A DNA stretch of 64,000 bases, from assembly GCA_000442125.1 (NCBI GenBank), contig KE546969.1, positions 372,001 to 436,000 on the forward strand, read 5' to 3'. Below the pieces are notes generated by a model. It saw only the letters and a program-made list of their open reading frames with translations. It did no database searches and was not told the origin of the DNA. Below, piece by piece: positions 11,714-24,898 of this stretch (position 1 is its first letter; each line of letters opens with the position of its first letter). The DNA comes from Opeltia flavorubescens (Eukaryota > Ascomycota > Lecanoromycetes > Teloschistales > Teloschistaceae). The translations under genes and the position numbers were made by a program.

Positions 11714-14700
11714 ATGGCGGATATGAATGCGGAGGAGGCATTTCTCAAGTCGATGAAAGATATGGCGGACGCTGAAGCGGTACAGTACAATGCAGTGGGA
11801 TCAAACGGGAAGCAGACAGAATCTACCTCATCTGATGAATATGATCCTGCCCAAGCTGTGCCAGAAAATTTCTCTCATTCTACCCAAGATCCCATCGTTT
11901 TTCCTGGTGCAGTGAAGCAGAACCCTACCCTTCAATCCCACTATCAATCTTCCAGTACTACTAGCAATCTTGCGGCAACTGGTTCGCAAGACCAAGCCGT
12001 CGATGAGGACGATGGTCGAAGTCAATCACGGTCCATGTCAGGTTCTTCTTCCACTTCTTCTACGCCCATGAACATCCAAACAAACAGTGTTCCATCTCAA
12101 GTGGATATGCCTGAGGAGTTTGTTGCGGAGGAAAGTGCAAGTCTTCAATCCCCTCATGATGCTGCCGTTACCAGTCAAGCGCTCACATCTTCTGCGATTC
12201 GTTCCCCATCTTCTGTTTCCAACAGCGCGGCGCAGCACGTGCCATCGCAGACTCATGTACTTATTGAAAGTCCTTCAAATGTTGTTCAAAATGGCGTTGT
12301 TCATACCGTTCCTGACGAAAACACTACTACTGCTGCATTGCCTGAGTCAGGTCTTGATATGCAGACTGAACCAACTACTGAAGCGTTGCTTGAAAATTCT
12401 TCTCTTCCAAATCCAGAGACCAAGACTTCGAACACAATTCAAAACGAGACCGCTCCAGCCATGCTAATGCCAAAAGCTCGACTACCTCATGATAGAATTG
12501 GTATACTTGAAGACCGAATACAAGAAGATCCGCGAGGTGACATGGACGCCTGGCTAAGCCTAATCGACGAGTTTCGGAAGCGTGGTAAGCTCGACGAGGC
12601 TCGTGCTACATACGAGAGGTTTTTCGTCATGTTTCCCGCCGCAGTAAGTGATAGTCCATGCATTACTTTATTGCCTCCTAATACATCATCAAGGCTGAAC
12701 AATGGGTTGCGTACGCTCAAATGGAAAATGAATCACACCAATTGCACGCCGTGGATCGTATCCTAAACAAGACACTCTTAAGTTTGCCAAATCTTCGATT
12801 ATGGTCCACATACCTTGATCATGTACGCCGCTTGAACGACATCACCAGAGATACAGCTGGGAATGCCCGCCAGGTCATTACGCAGGCATATGAAGTTGCC
12901 CTGGATAATATTGGCATCGACAAAGACTCAGGGTTCCTCTGGCAAGAATACATACAGTTCCTAAAGTCAAGGCCTGGCAATGTAGGGGGCACAACATGGC
13001 AAGAGCAACAAAAGATGGACCAGCTACGTAAAGCATACCAACAGGCGATCAAGGTCCCCACCCAAGCAACCCAAGCTCTGTGGAAGGAGTACGATCAATT
13101 CGAGATGTCTATCAATAAGATTACTGTAGGTTTCTCTTCAGACACTTGAAGTCTCGCTCTGCTGACAATTCCAGGGACGTAAATTCCTCCAAGAAGAATC
13201 TCCCGCTTACATGACTGCGAGGAGCTCTTATATTGCACTTTCAAACATCACTCGTAATTTGCGTCGCACTACACTACCTATTCTACCCCCTGCCCTTGGT
13301 TTCGATGGTGACCGAGAATATGCAGAGCAGCTTGATATCTGGAAACAATGGATACAATGGGAGAAAGATGATCCCCTGGTCCTAAAAGATGGGAAGGAAG
13401 AGGAGAGGAAGCAATGGCGAGACCGTGTGATTTTTGTGTACAAACAGGCTGTGATGGCTATGCGATTTTGGCCTGAGATGTGGTTTGATGCAGCCAATTT
13501 CTGTTTCCAAAACGAGATGGAGCAAATTGGGAACGAGTTTCTCAGTCAAGGCATTAACGCAAATCCAGAAAGTTGCTTGCTAGCATTCAAGCGTGCTGAT
13601 CGCATAGAATTGACAACATTGAACGAGGAAGGAGATGATGGCATCGCGCGTCGTGGTGCAGCCGTTCGAGAACCTTATGACAAAGTCCTTGATGCTTTGT
13701 ACGATTTAGCCACAAGAACCAAAAGCAGGGAGACACAAGAGATTGCAAAGGTTGAAGCGCAGTACGCTACCGCCATGGACGAGCAGTCCAAGAGCAAAAG
13801 CGATGACGATGACGAGAATGCTGATGAGGAAGCGGTTGAGAATGATGAGAGACGCAAGAAGGCTCAGTTAGAGGCTATTAGGGGAGTCACTGCAATGCAG
13901 ATTACGATCCTTCACAAGACCATCACCTTCGCCTGGATTACCTTGATGAGAGCAATGCGGCGGGTCCAAGGCAAGGGCAAAGTAGGTGACAAAGTTGGCG
14001 GTTCCCGACAGATCTTTACCGATGCACGGAAACGAGGTCGGTTGACCCACGACATCTACGTGGCAAGCGCCATGATCGAATACCACTGCTATGAGCCGGA
14101 AGCGACTAAGAAGATCTTCGAACGTGGCTTGAAGTTATTCCCGGAAGACGAGGGTTTTGCTTTAGAGTACATCAAGCATCTCATGATGACGAACGATCAT
14201 ATAAGTATTGACCCCTTTATTGTGGCATAACATCGGGACATTTGCTGACCCGCTCTAGATGCCAGAGTCATATTCGAAACGGTCGTGAACAAATTGACGT
14301 CCAAACCGGAAACGTTGCAACGAGCCAAACCTCTCTACGCTTTCTTCCACGACTTCGAATCAAAATACGGCGAACTTACCCAGATCATCAAATTGGAAAA
14401 GCGAATGAAAGAGCACTTTCCTGACGACCCTATGTTATCCCACTTCTCGCAACGATTTGCACAGACAGGCTTCGACCCTACCGCCATCCGTCCTATCATT
14501 TCCCCTGCTACACAAACAAGACCAAAAGCTGGTCAATCACACGAGCCATCTTTACCAGGTCAAGGCTCCCCTATCCTTCGTACGGGCCAGTCAGCAGCCT
14601 CACCCAAGCGGGCGCTTCCTCTTGATGATTCCGATAATGATACTGAACGGCCAAGGAAGCTGGCGCGAGGCGAGTCGCCGCTGAAAGGAGCAGCAGGTCG

Positions 14701-15452
14701 TCGATTGGAACAGCAAAAGCGGAACCAGCAATCACAAGGCCCTCCACAGTTCGACCAGATGTTGCTGCAACCACCACCTCCAACCCTTCCGGCCGCCATC
14801 ACCCATGTCCTTAGCAACCTTCCTCGAGCATCACATTATCCAATCCACCCGCGATTCATTCCAGAGAAAGTAGTCGAGCATGTGCGTGCTATGAATTTGC
14901 AATCAGCTAAGCGAGTCCAACAAGTGGGCAGCTCGCAACAGCGACCGCCTCCGTCGATGCCGCCTCAACCTCCTCAGCAAGTAGCACCACCCATGCCGCA
15001 ACCAGTTCATCAACATCCCCCATCAATGCCACCCATGCCCCAGATGGGCATGCCAAACCCTTATAGCGGTGGGTACTCTAATTTCCCTAACAATCATCCA
15101 GCACCCTCCTTTCTGCCGCAGCAGCAGCAGCAACATTTCCCAGCTTCCCCAAGCAATCCCTCCTTCCCCGGTCAGAATGGTCAAAGCCTTGGTCACGGGA
15201 GCCTAACGCACGGGGCTGGATATGCTTACGGCCAAGGTAAATTCATGCCGTACCCTACATTCAGATCATAAGCTTCACTCTTCCATTATCCCTCATCCTG
15301 TTGAAGCTCCCAAGGCACGTTTGTTACACCGCTGTCTTTTCCGTCACCAGTAGCAGGCCCGATCAAATACCCACATGTCTTACTGCGTATGATTGTGGAT
15401 GCTAATGACGATGTCAGGTGCTCCCGGACAATACTACCCTTATGCTAGATAA
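11714..15452 (+). CDS. RNA14: mRNA 3'-end processing factor RNA14 (CstF-77 homologue)
   Basis: Scaffold of cleavage factor IA in pre-mRNA 3'-end cleavage and polyadenylation. Exons 11714-12643, 12694-13125, 13175-14204 and 14259 onwards. The first ~250 residues are Ser/Thr/Gln-rich and disordered. HAT (half-a-TPR) repeats follow, e.g. DAWLSLIDEFRKRGKLDEAR, WVAYAQMENESHQLHAVDRI and TKKIFERGLKLFPEDEGFAL, with an acidic insert near 13800. The C-terminus is Pro/Gln/Met-rich. The last exon either reads on to a stop at 15271 or splices out 15237-15417 (good GCTAATGAC branch site) to end GAPGQYYPYAR at 15452. Both versions come to 1134 residues. I extend the feature to the spliced end because the tail motif and branch site look genuine. 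Confidence 0.92.
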
Positions 15453-16914
15453 TCTTGTCTGAGCACACAACAGTTGCAGATCAAACATCAAACTGGACCC
15501 TGCCCTTGGCGATAATTCTTCTCGACTCACGTCATTTGCTACAGTGCGGATTACACCACACCCAGACGCATGGGCCAACTCCTCTCATTGCAAGCTCGAA
15601 GTTATCACAGCATGTTGCTAGCATTTCTTTCATGCCTTCTACTATGGCATTTTAAGGCGTTTGATATACATCATGGTAGGCGTGCGGAGGGGGCCAACGA
15701 ATCTTTGGCAGCGGGGGACATTTACGTAGCAAAGGCTTTGAATTTGTTTGAACTACCTTGCCAAAGCAAGCAACCATTGAGATTGATTTTCGAATCCCTC
15801 GTGATTTCCTGACTCAATCCAGTTGAAGTATACCAACCAAACTGCATCCACCCTTAGTACCATTCCCGCTTCCTCCCAAAGTGACAGTGACCCGAGTGAC
15901 AATCGCCAGTAAATTGACGATCTCGACCTGCCTTACCTAGTGGACTCCCGATGCAGTAAAATAAGCGAGCTGTCAGTGCGGGAGATCGTCACTTTAGCGT
16001 CTAAACGTCATATCGCAACTTCCTTCCCTCGTTCTTTCCTCTGCAAGCTCTGTTGACATTCGTTGACCTTTCACTCGACACTCATATCATATCCATCAAC
16101 AAGCAAGCAGACAAGTAGGCGAAGCAATATTCTACTATTTGCCAAGGTAATCATCAAATCCTCGTGTAGAGCTCTTTCCGTTCCTCTACTACTTAAAGGC
16201 CTTTCCTTCATCCATTCTTCATCCTTCCTACAACTACCCATCCACTACCTAGTCGAAGATTGTCTTCAACTATTATCATCATCTTCTTCTTCCTTTGTCC
16301 ATTGATCACTTCCAACGTTCTTCAGATCATTGGCCACGTCATCCACTCTATCGTTCAATCTACTGCTGCAGCTACCCAGGTGTCGACGGCATCTCTTTGT
16401 TTGCTCACCTAAACAAACTTTAAAACCCCACATTCCTCGGTCACTGGACTTCTCCTTTTGAAAATCTCATTACCACGGTCACGAACCTCTATTCTCTACA
16501 TCCAGGATCATCTGTAAGTGTATCACTCTGGTTTTCCTGCGAACCTCACACTCGTCATCCTCACTTCTTATGTACACTTGAGTTCAAATTTACCGTCTTC
16601 TTCTCACCTACAGGATCATCTCATGCACCGTCTTCTTACATTCAAGATCACTATCACAAGACGCAAAGCTCATTGTATTTGATTTTTGCCATCAGAACAC
16701 AGGTCTGGCTCTCATCATTCTTCCCTGTCTCATTTTTGGGTTTATCAGCTCTTCTGTTCCATACATGCGTCCAAAAGTAAAGACTTGCATCCTGTAAACC
16801 CATGTAGACCCATGTAGACCCCCATTTCTCCTCTACGACTGCAACGTGAATGTGTGCTCTGACTCCAGAATTCTCATGACTAATACGTGAACTCAATGTA
16901 GTTGAGCCTTCGAT
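15453..16914. other. Long upstream region / leader of the Argonaute gene
   Basis: No supported ORF. From about 16020 the plus strand becomes strongly C/T-rich, typical of fungal transcription starts. Two candidate leader introns can be read: 16514-16613 (GTAAGT...CTACAG) and 16846-16901 (with a GACTAATAC branch site 15-20 bases before the acceptor). A short 10-base direct repeat, catgtagacc, occurs near 16801-16820. The leader introns are inference. Confidence 0.45.
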
Positions 16915-19900
16915 ATGGGTGGAGCCCAAAAGAAACGTGCTCAGATTGAGCGTCAAGCCAACCGTGGCCCTAGTGGACAGAATGTCAGATACGACGGTCC
17001 GTCTGAACGCCCTGGATCCTCTGCTGGCCCCGGCCAAGCATCTTCAAGCCGTGGACGGGCCCCTTCAAACGCTCCAGCTCAGGGTGGTCCTTCTGGCCCT
17101 GCAGGATCAACTCGAACGTCATCACGCCCACCGAGCGCTGCCGGACCAGGTCCATCTTCTCAGCAGCGAAGTGCGACAGGGCCTCCTCTTAGGGATCCTG
17201 CATTAGATCCATCCAAACAAAAAAAAGACACGCCGAACCGTAATGTTGAATGGGGTGGTAATGCCTGGAACTACTATTCCGATGATGCGGTACGTGAAAA
17301 GAAAACAAGAATGAGGAATCCCTTTCTCTGGACCTGCACCGCGAAAATATGGCCCCTTCACTAGTCGATTTTGCACTGTTCAATGGCCCAGCGACCTTCT
17401 CCCAGTCATTCATTTCATATGAGATCTATTGAGACCACTCTTGATTGCCCCTTTCATAGTTTTCTTCATCTCGCTAGCGCCCAAACCCCTGTCCATCGCA
17501 GCTATATAAACAGCTTCCTATCCCCAAGTTTTCTTTCTTTCCTACCAACCTACATCTACCCAATCTTCAATCTTCCCCATCTTACCTACCTTCAAGACCT
17601 TGACCTTCTACTTCTACTTCTGCTCCTGCTACTTCTATTACTCTGACATACTACCCACCCTTCTTCGTCAGCACATTAAAAGCACAGCTTGTCAATCGAA
17701 CCTAGCAAGAGTTGGCTCCTTCTACTATTTGGTGACTACTTTCTTGCTTGTGTGCTCTCCCTTAACTCAGCTCCCAGAACCCAGCCATCACCATATTTCC
17801 TTCTACCTCATCCACAGTGATTTCTGTTGCACATCATGTCTCTCCTCAATGATCCTTTCTTTGCTGGCCCTGATCCTTCTAGAGAATCAATCACAATACC
17901 CCTTGAGAGTGCTTTTCTTCCCGATGGCACTCCCCTTAAGCCTGTACGTCAAGATCTCACTGACCGAAACCCATTTCGTGAACAGATGCCAAGAGAGTTG
18001 ATGCGACGCCCTGGATTTGGTAAAGTTGGCGACAAACTCCGAGTTCGCATTAATTCGCACTACATTGACGGCACGCCAGATAAGATTTTCTACCAGTATG
18101 ATGTAAGTAGCCCTAACCTTATCACAGCCTGACTTGAGAGCTCGTGAGGCAATTGTACTGATGCAACTATTAATGTCAAGGTTCAAATTGGCAGCGGTGC
18201 TGAAAAGCGTGGTCTCATCAAGGCTGCGTGGGGATCCCAAGCACTTAACAAGGCACTACCAGGCAACAGAGTCAATTGGCTCTTTGACGGGAACAAACTC
18301 GCTTGGTATTTGTTCGGGTCCTAGATTGATGAGAAAAATACTGATGTTACGGTCAGGTCTTCTCATAATTTGAATCGAGAATTGCGCCTCGAAGTAGATC
18401 TTGATTCTGAGCGCGGCCGACAGGTACCCAGCGGCAAATCAAGAGACACGATTCGTATCGTGATTCGCCCAGCGAGCACTGGGGCAAAGATTGATCTTAA
18501 TGTCATTCATGAGTACTTGAACGGCAAGACAACAATGGGAGCTCCTATCTTCGATGCGATCAATTTCTTAGATCATCTTATCCGCGAATACCCATCTAAA
18601 AACCTTGTGAGCATCAAGCGCTCATACTTCTCACCCAACCCTAAAGACTGGTCAACGGTCGGTGGAGGTGTTGATGCAGTGCGCGGTGTCTATCAATCCA
18701 TTCGCATGGCAGAGGGCAAGCGGTTGGTCGTCAACGTGGATGTCTCAAACACCACATTCTGGCATGTGGGAAGTTTTCCATCAATCGTCAATCAACTCAC
18801 AGGGCATATGGATCTCGACACCGTGCAGACATGTTGGCGTGACCAAGGTTCTAAGAAACTGACCTGGAAATTTGACGGAATGAAGAGATTGAGGGCAAAT
18901 CACTTTACAGTGGAGCACAAGGGCCGTTCCAAAGAAGATAGCCAGAAGGAACATCGGGTTGCTAGTATCATGCCACAGACATCTCAAGAATTCACCTTTG
19001 AGAGGTACAATCGGGAGAAACAGTGTTTTGAGCCCCCCATCTCTGTTTTCGACTACTATCACAAGACCTACAATGTCTATCTCAATTTCCCTCATCTGCC
19101 GCTTGTTGCGACCGGCCGAATCATCAAGAAGAGCGCGGGAGGCAGAGAAGTCAAGAGTCCCGAAGTCTTTCCTATGGAGCTTTGCACCATGTGTGGGAGC
19201 CAGCGTTACCCTTACAAGCTTAATGAGCACCAGACTGCTGCAATGATCAAGTTCGCGGTTAAGAAGCCAGGAGATCGTTTGCAAGGCATCAACAACGGAT
19301 TGGATATGCTCAGCTGGGATAAGGATCCTTACCTGAAGCAGTATGGGCTTAAGATGGACCGTAATCAGATCCAGACTAACGCTCGCCTTCTACCACCGCC
19401 AAAGCTCCAATTTGCCGGTTCGATTGTTGAACCAGGGACTAGGGGCTCGTGGGATTTACGAGGCAAGAAATTCCTATCACCAAACGTGGCACCGTTGATC
19501 TCATGGGGTGTGACTGTCATCAAAGCGAACCAATATCAGAAGCAGATCGACCCCCCTCAAGTGCAGGCATTCGTCAAAGCCTTCATTCAAACCTATAGGG
19601 CTCATGGCGGTGATGTCATGAATGAAACCCCTTTGATCCACCCTGGCCATGCCGATGCTGCCAAGGCAGTGGAATTATTATTCTACGCTGTTGGTAACAA
19701 ACATAACCATCGTCCGCAAATGCTCCTCTTCATTCTTCCTAATAAGAATGTCGACGTTTATCTTCGCATCAAGAAATCTTGCGATTGCCGATGGGGAGTT
19801 CAGTCACAATGTGTTCAAGGTCAGCAGGCGATGAAGGCAGCGCCACAGTACATCTCGAATGTCCTGATGAAATTCAACGCCAAGCTGGGAGGAACTACCC

Positions 19901-20784
19901 ATCGCGTCATTACTAAAGGACCTGGAGGCCACTTTGCTCGTCCTACTTTGATCATTGGCGCCGATGTTTCTCACGCTGGCCCGGGGATACATGCGCCCTC
20001 GTATGCTGCCATGACCATGTCAATGGACAAGTATGCGGTGCGATATGCAGCCGGTGTTCAGACTAATGGCTACCGCGTTGAGATGATTTCTTCACGGAAC
20101 CTTCGTGACATGCTGACACCCTTATTCCGTAATTGGACCGGCACCGTTTCTGGAGGCCGCCTACCAGAACACATCTACTACTTCCGGGACGGTGTTTCAG
20201 AAGGCCAATTCGCCAATGTTCTGAGGAACGAGGTGGCTGACATCAAGGAAATCCTTAGGGACATGGCTGAGACTGCCAAAGATTACAACCCTCGATTCAC
20301 AGTGGTGGTGGCGGAGAAGCGCCACCATATCCGATTTTTCCCTCAAGGAAAAGGTGGTGATAACAATGGGAATCCTCTTCCTGGTGTGGTTGTTGACCGC
20401 GACGTAACCCATCCTTTTGAGAATGACATCTACCTCTGCTCCCATCGAGCTATTCAAGGCACTGCGCGCCCTACACACTACACGATGCTCATGGACGAGG
20501 CCAATGTTCCTGTGGATGATTTCCAGAAGGTCTTGTACGAGCAGTGCTACTCGTACATTCGCTCGACTACCCCAGTATCTCTACATCCGGCTGTGTATTA
20601 CGCACACTTGGCCTCAAATCGTGCTCGTAGTCACGAGAATATCTCCGAGACGGAGCGTCAAGTCCGTGATCTGGCAGATCCGTCCAAGTCGACTTCTGAG
20701 CAAAAGAAGGATCCAGACGAGGCTAAGCCGCTTATTCCTATGGACAATAAGGACAACATCAATTTCAGCATGTGGTTTGTTTGA
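16915..20784 (+). CDS. Argonaute (QDE-2/AGO-like), slicer-competent
   Basis: Core effector of RNA silencing: binds small RNAs and cuts complementary RNA. Best model: exons 16915-17289, 17986-18102, 18181-18305 and 18357-20784, giving 1014 residues. The N-terminus is a Gly/Ser/Pro/Arg-rich tail (MGGAQKKRAQ...). The ArgoN/L1 region includes RRPGFGKVGDKLRVRINSHY. PAZ holds FDYYHKTYNVYLNFPHLPLV. The C-terminal PIWI has the complete catalytic tetrad: Asp at 19963 (GADVSH), Glu at 20080 (YRVEMIS), Asp at 20188 (YYFRDGVSEGQ) and His at 20476 (TARPTHY). The 51-base intron 18306-18356 carries an in-frame TAG, so its retention would truncate the protein. A second possible first exon begins at ATG 17836 (MSLLNDPFFAGPDPS) and reads straight into 17986, giving 939 residues. 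Confidence 0.93.
17497..17510 (+). promoter_or_regulatory. TATA-like element inside the first Argonaute intron
   Basis: GCTATATAAACAGC followed by a long C/T-rich stretch (17515-17640), about 330 bases before the alternative start codon at 17836. This is consistent with a second promoter for a shorter Argonaute form. Inference only. Confidence 0.4.
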
Positions 20785-21649
20785 GCGGAAGATGGCGAAG
20801 GTGGCGGAACAATAGGCGGATCTTCACTCTTTTTATGTTTTCAATCAGTATGGCGATAACTTCGATCAACGGAATTACGATATTTTCTGAGGGGGACAAG
20901 AGCGAAGGGCTGACTAGATCACGATGAAATGCAGAAGCAACATTTCTTACGGACGGACGGTTGCGACGGATTGCTTTGCAAAGGCAGATCGTCATTCACT
21001 TCAAATAGCGAAACAAGGCAAGCATAGTTAGAAAAGCAGAAACCACTTGTACTTGTAGCGACGGTGTGCATGACCTTTCAAGATGTGACTCGCTATCGAC
21101 CGATGGAAGTCGAAAGAGAACCTTTCACGAAATGGCGATAAGTGGTGGTGGTGGTGGTGGAAAGTCATGCCGCCGGGCGTTCCAATCTTACCAACTCCGG
21201 GCATCATATAAGCACTGATGATTGGCTGACCGTGACGACTTCAGCTCAGTCCTCCTCGAGACGTTTCGCATTATGCCCATCTTAGTAAGATGATCTGACT
21301 ACATACATGTGGACCATGCTAAGATAAAAATATGATTGTCTAATAAGACGTCAGTCGTAGTGGCCCTGGTTTACATATTGGGGTCCTTCGCCCGCATGTT
21401 TTGAAAGGTTTGTGTGTTTTGGTTTGATTGATTGCGCAGCTAGATACTCTACTACTCTAGATTTACGAAAAACTGGATTATTGGGTTGGGCGGAAGAAAA
21501 CAAATTAATTGATCAGTTGAATACTCAATTACCCAATCACAAGCCCGGACTCTCCCATCGAAGCCGGCTGTTTTACTTACTCGTGTCAATTGATCGACCC
21601 AGCAAAGACCTCACAAGCGAAAAACGCAAGCAATCAGAGGAAGAAGGCA
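20785..21649. other. Intergenic region between Argonaute and the YMC carrier
   Basis: Contains a (GTG)6-type microsatellite at 21142-21160 and otherwise mixed sequence. There is no supported gene. The final ~200 bases are the leader of the carrier gene. Confidence 0.5.
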
Positions 21650-23469
21650 ATGGCGGAGATGGCAGAGGTGAATGAAGCTGTTGTGGAAGCGAGTGGTGCG
21701 AAGCAGACGGCCAAGGATCTCTTCTCGGGCGCGGTGGGTGGGGTGGCGCAGGTTTTGATCGGTGAGTGGGGGGTGTTTTTTTTATTCTTTTATTTTACTT
21801 GGAATTTTGATTTTTGGTCCTTGAATTATTGGAGGGGGGTGGGAGGGGAAGGGAAAGAAAGAGGAAGGGGTTTGAGTGTTGAGATTGCTTTTGATTGGTT
21901 GAGGTGAGGGAGGGTGAATGGGGGTTTGAGATTTCTGTTGGATTTGAGTTTGTTACTCTTTTTGAGGAAGGGGGTTTGGGAAAACGGCAGGAGAAGGGGA
22001 AGGGGAAGATGAGATGAACTCGGTTGTTGAAATAGATTCTTTGGGTTGTGAATAAGCCTTGGGGGCCAAAAGGGCGCAATTTGGCAAGCCAAGGAAAAAG
22101 GATGGAGATTTCTTCCATCTTGGGGCGACCTCTTCGTTGAGTGGCATCCGAAGCTGGCTGCAAGGAATTTACCTGCCTTCTTCATGGTTTTCATTCCACT
22201 CGGGGGTGCTATTGAGCTCCGTCAACAGCGCAGGCGATATAGGAAGTTCGTTGGCGTCAGGTACTTGTGCTAACACGTCTTGAAACTATAGGACAACCGT
22301 TTGGTAAGAACACTTGATCGCCACATCACTAGGATTCTAGTCTTACACATCATGGATCGGACGCAGATATCGTCAAAGTCAGATTACAGACTACGACACG
22401 ATACACTGGTGCGGTGGATGCAGCGACTAAGATACTGAAAGATGAAGGCCCGTTAGCTTTCTACAAGGTCCGTAGTACAATAAGTAAAGGGATTTGGAAG
22501 TGCTGATGTGTATAGTAGGGAACGCTGACACCGTTGATTGGAATCGGTGCATGTGTAAGTCTTCCCTTCACTTCTCAATCAAAACTTGAACATTGGTGAA
22601 AACCCAAGCGAGAAAATCCGAAAAAGAGACCTGGCTAAAGCACATCACCCAACCAGGTCTCCGTCCAATTCGGTGGCTTCCACTACGCCCGCCGCCAATT
22701 CGAAGCCCAGAATACCCTCAAAAACAACTCCCCATCCCTCTCCTACACCCAACTCTACGCCTCCGGCGCCTTCGCCGGCCTCGCAAACTCCTTCCTCTCC
22801 GGCCCCATCGAACACGTCCGCATACGCCTGCAAACCCAACCCCACGGCGCAGGACGCCTGTACAACGGCCCTCTCGACTGTGTCCGAAAACTCGGCGCGC
22901 ACGAGGGAATCCTCAGAGGCGTATACCGCGGCCAAGCCGTCACCCTACTCCGAGAAGCCCAAGCCTACGGCGTCTGGTTCCTCAGCTTCGAATACATGAT
23001 GAACCGGCACGCGCGCGTGAATTCGATGCCGAGATCTGATATTTCGGCTCCACTGATTGCGCTGTATGGTGGTCTTGCGGGGGAGGCGCTGTGGATGGCG
23101 AGTTATCCGTTTGATGTTGTGAAGAGTAAGATGCAGAGTGATGGCTTTGGGGCTGGGAGGAGGTATCCGAGTATGAGGGGGTGTTTTGGGCAGATTTGGA
23201 AGGAGGAGGGGATGAGGGGCTTTTGGAGGGGAGTGGGACCGACGTTGGTGAGGGCGTTGCCGGTTAGTGCTGGGACGTTCATTGTGTGAGTTTCCTCCAA
23301 TTTTCTTTTTTTTTCACGGGGTGGTTTGATGGTAGGAAGAGGTTAGGGTGTGGGGACGACGGCGGAGTGCGTGAGATAGAGAATTGGGATTGGGAGTTGA
23401 AATGTGAAAGCTGACCTTTCTGTTTCATACAGGGTCGAGATGACGGCGAGAGCGATAAAGGAAGTTTGA
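21650..23469 (+). CDS. Mitochondrial carrier family protein, YMC1/YMC2-like
   Basis: Inner-membrane solute carrier of 308 residues in six exons (21650-21761, 22292-22303, 22367-22467, 22519-22554, 22657-23285, 23433-23469). Three Solcar repeats carry the family signatures: GQPFDIVKVRLQ, SGPIEHVRIRLQ and SYPFDVVKSKMQ. The run YKGTLTPLIGIGACVSVQFG is typical of the yeast YMC1/YMC2 branch; the substrate cannot be told from sequence. Exon 2 is only 12 bases, and both flanking introns are phase 1; it encodes most of the invariant GQPF signature, so it must be included. Intron 1 is 530 bases, very long for this locus. The start ATG at 21650 has a second in-frame ATG three codons later. Confidence 0.9.
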
Positions 23470-23677
23470 ATGATCGAAGACCGGATTGGGCGGATGATGT
23501 GTTATGTACGATACAGAGGATAAGCGTCTCTGGACTCGAATGAATGATAGAATGTACTGCGTTCGGCGCCCGGGACCTCATAATAGAGAAGCTGTTACTC
23601 TGGACATTATGAAGATACCGCTAGATTGCTTACCTTGTGCCTCGATAGATTTACTAGGCAGAAAAGTATATACAATG

Positions 23678-24898
23678 TTACTGACTTCCGCCAGCATGAT
23701 GAATAGCCTCCCCATCCCCTTCACTACCCATCTCCCCTTCCGTCTCCTTCAATTTAAACATCTCCGGCTGATACGTCACCTCTCCATTCTTCGCCCTTGC
23801 TTGTCTCCTCCTCTGCCCTTCCTCTCCCGCCCTCCCCAGAACCCCAGCAATCAATTGCACACACCTCAAACTATCATCGTTCGCCGGGATAGGATACGTC
23901 ACCCACGTTGGGTTGGCATCCGTGTCTATGACCCCTATAGTCGGAATCCCATGCAACCCACACTCATGCAACATGACCCAATTCTCCAACGGATTCAAAC
24001 ATACCACCAGATCCGGCTTGATGCTAGGTCTTTCCAGCAATTGCTCCTCGAAACCCGGTATTGGCCTATCGAATTCATCTACCACCCGCATTTTGCACCG
24101 GCCGAGTATCTGATGCCCGTTCGTGATGCTGCCTGGCGTCCATCGCTCAAATAGATGGTATCCACCGCTTAGCTTTGCTGCGGTCACTACGGCCCTATCT
24201 TGGCCCTTGCGGGTGCCGACAAATAGGATGAGGCCGCCACGTTCGGCGACGCCGGATACAACGCGGCAGGCGCGGCGGAGGTGGGAGGCAGTGACGTCAA
24301 GAGAGATGATGTGGATGCCGGAGCGGATTCCAAAGATATAGCGCGAGTTCATTGGGTTCCATAGAGATGTTGAGTGGCCGAGGTGGGATTGCGAGGCGAG
24401 GAGGAGAGGGAGACTGATGTCGGAGGGCGAAGGTGGGTTTGTCAGGAGGGTGTGAGGTTGGTAGTGGGGAGTCAGGGAGGTGCCGAGGTGAGAGGTAAAA
24501 GCTCCTGGTAAAACGTTTTAGAGAGTAGCGGGACTTATGGAGGGGAAGGGAAAATAGGAGGGGATAACAAACGTTGTCGTTGGAGGGAACGGTAGGCTTC
24601 GGCGACTTCAGCATTGGAGTCGGAGGGTGTTTCGTGTGTCTCGTTGTCGATTTGGGGAACGGTCTCTGATGATTCATTTTGAAGGAGAGATTCGATCGAG
24701 TGTGTTTCTTTGAGGGAGCTCTCGAGGGAGGCTTCAATGTTCTCGAGATCTGTAGTAATGGCGCTGGCGAAGGCGCGATGGACTGAACGAGGTGGCCGCG
24801 ATGCAATTCGTCGACCTGCGGAACCTTAGCATTTCAAAGGTATAGTATCCTTGGTTGGTTAGCAAACCTTGTCGGAGGACCGCTTGTCTTACTATCAT
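23678..24898 (-). CDS. MRP4: Mitochondrial ribosomal protein uS2m (MRP4)
   Basis: Small-subunit mitoribosomal protein. Three exons on minus (24868-24898, 24573-24815, 23678-24504) give 366 residues. The N-terminus (MIVRQAVLRQGRRIASRPPR) is Arg-rich without acidic residues, as expected for a mitochondrial presequence. The uS2 domain starts at LPLLLASQSHLGHSTSLWNP and includes GTRKGQDRAVVTAA, RWTPGSITN, PDLVVCLNPLENWVMLHEC and IPTIGVIDTDANPTWVTYPI. A charged tail follows. The first exon has only 31 bases. The gene ends 208 bases from the carrier's stop codon (convergent) and is divergent from COG3 over 160 bases. Confidence 0.93.

Noticed and set aside
18301-18360. In-frame TAG at 18322 as evidence of an Argonaute pseudogene
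   Set aside because: A normal 51-base intron (18306-18356) with a CTGATG branch site removes it and restores the conserved NKLAW...RELRLEVDLD join.
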